From: Chloroflexota bacterium | GTDB taxonomy: Bacteria; Chloroflexota; Limnocylindria; QHBO01 | Direction: 5' to 3' | Assembly (NCBI GenBank): GCA_005880165.1 | Contig: VBJP01000079.1 | Location: forward strand, 502-21,833 | DNA: 21,332 bases | Part shown: positions 21,220 through 21,332 of the stretch, in pieces | Position numbering within the stretch: position 1 is the stretch's first letter | Layout of the letters: every line of letters begins with the position of its first letter | Made by a program: the position numbers and the translations under genes | Notes under the pieces: generated by a model | What the model saw: the letters and a program-made list of their open reading frames with translations, nothing else | Database searches by the model: none | What the model was told of the DNA's origin: nothing

Positions 21220-21332
21220 ATGTGGCTTGAGGGTGAGCGCGCGTCCAGGAGTCGGTGGTGGGACGACATCGATCGGCTGTTTGCCGACCTGCCGCCGCCC
21301 CTCTTCCGGCAAATAAAACTCCTCGAATACGA
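21220..21332 (+). CDS. 5' end of an unknown gene (partial)
   Basis: An ATG at 21220 has GGAG eight bases upstream and opens a frame that runs off the window after 37 residues. The protein starts MWLEGERASRSRWWDDI, then DRLFADLPPPLFRQIKLLEY. Three tryptophans and an acidic/basic helix are seen but no family is recognised. It lies 21 bases behind the small RiPP-precursor-like gene and may be its partner in an operon. Confidence 0.45.
   Translation, partial: MWLEGERASRSRWWDDIDRLFADLPPPLFRQIKLLEY

Overview
The window is GC-rich (clearly above 60% by eye), densely coded and free of mobile elements, CRISPR arrays and RNA genes. GTG starts, four-base start/stop overlaps and starts without a Shine-Dalgarno site are common. 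The gene set points to a free-living aerobic bacterium of the Chloroflexota (a Limnocylindria- or Dormibacteria-like lineage) or a deep actinobacterial relative. It includes an actinobacterial-style qcrCAB complex III, a stand-alone LigD polymerase, a cyclase-STAND-TPR regulator and a GlgP-type phosphorylase. The taxon is an inference; no marker gene settles it.

Layout. 1-101: tail of an unknown + strand gene. 90-5025 (minus strand): a run read from LigD polymerase through a DUF4287-like small protein and a cyclase/STAND-ATPase/TPR regulator to an AlkA-like DNA glycosylase. The regulator is split by an apparent 19-bp deletion near 1841. 5062-7428 (+): a YihY/BrkB membrane protein and a secreted coiled-coil M23 peptidase. 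7520-9691 (minus): alpha-glucan phosphorylase. 9839-12238 (+): a protein with a small helix-turn-helix head and a very long acidic, Pro/Ala-rich, probably disordered tail. 12248-16121 (+): an ICMT-like membrane methyltransferase, a four-helix membrane protein, then diheme cytochrome c, Rieske protein and cytochrome b. 16118-17587 (minus): a DAO-type FAD oxidoreductase. 17687-18547 (+): a secreted Cys-rich protein with a GH25/DUF1906-like look. 18657-20815 (+): a MarR regulator translationally coupled to a 14-TM DHA2 drug transporter, behind a near-consensus promoter and followed by a good terminator hairpin. 20995-21198 (+): a small protein resembling Os1348/NHLP-clan RiPP precursors. 21220-end (+): start of an unknown gene.

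How the genes work together. The left minus-strand block combines two DNA repair activities (NHEJ-type polymerase, alkyl-base excision) with a signalling ATPase. The qcrCAB block is a quinol:cytochrome c oxidoreductase, with no terminal oxidase in view. The MarR/MFS pair is a typical self-regulated efflux operon. The least explained items are the HTH/disordered protein, the small RiPP-precursor-like gene with its unknown neighbour at the right edge, and the -10-like hexamers sitting 6-7 bases before several start codons, which suggest leaderless transcription. No stretch longer than about 180 bases lacks a gene.
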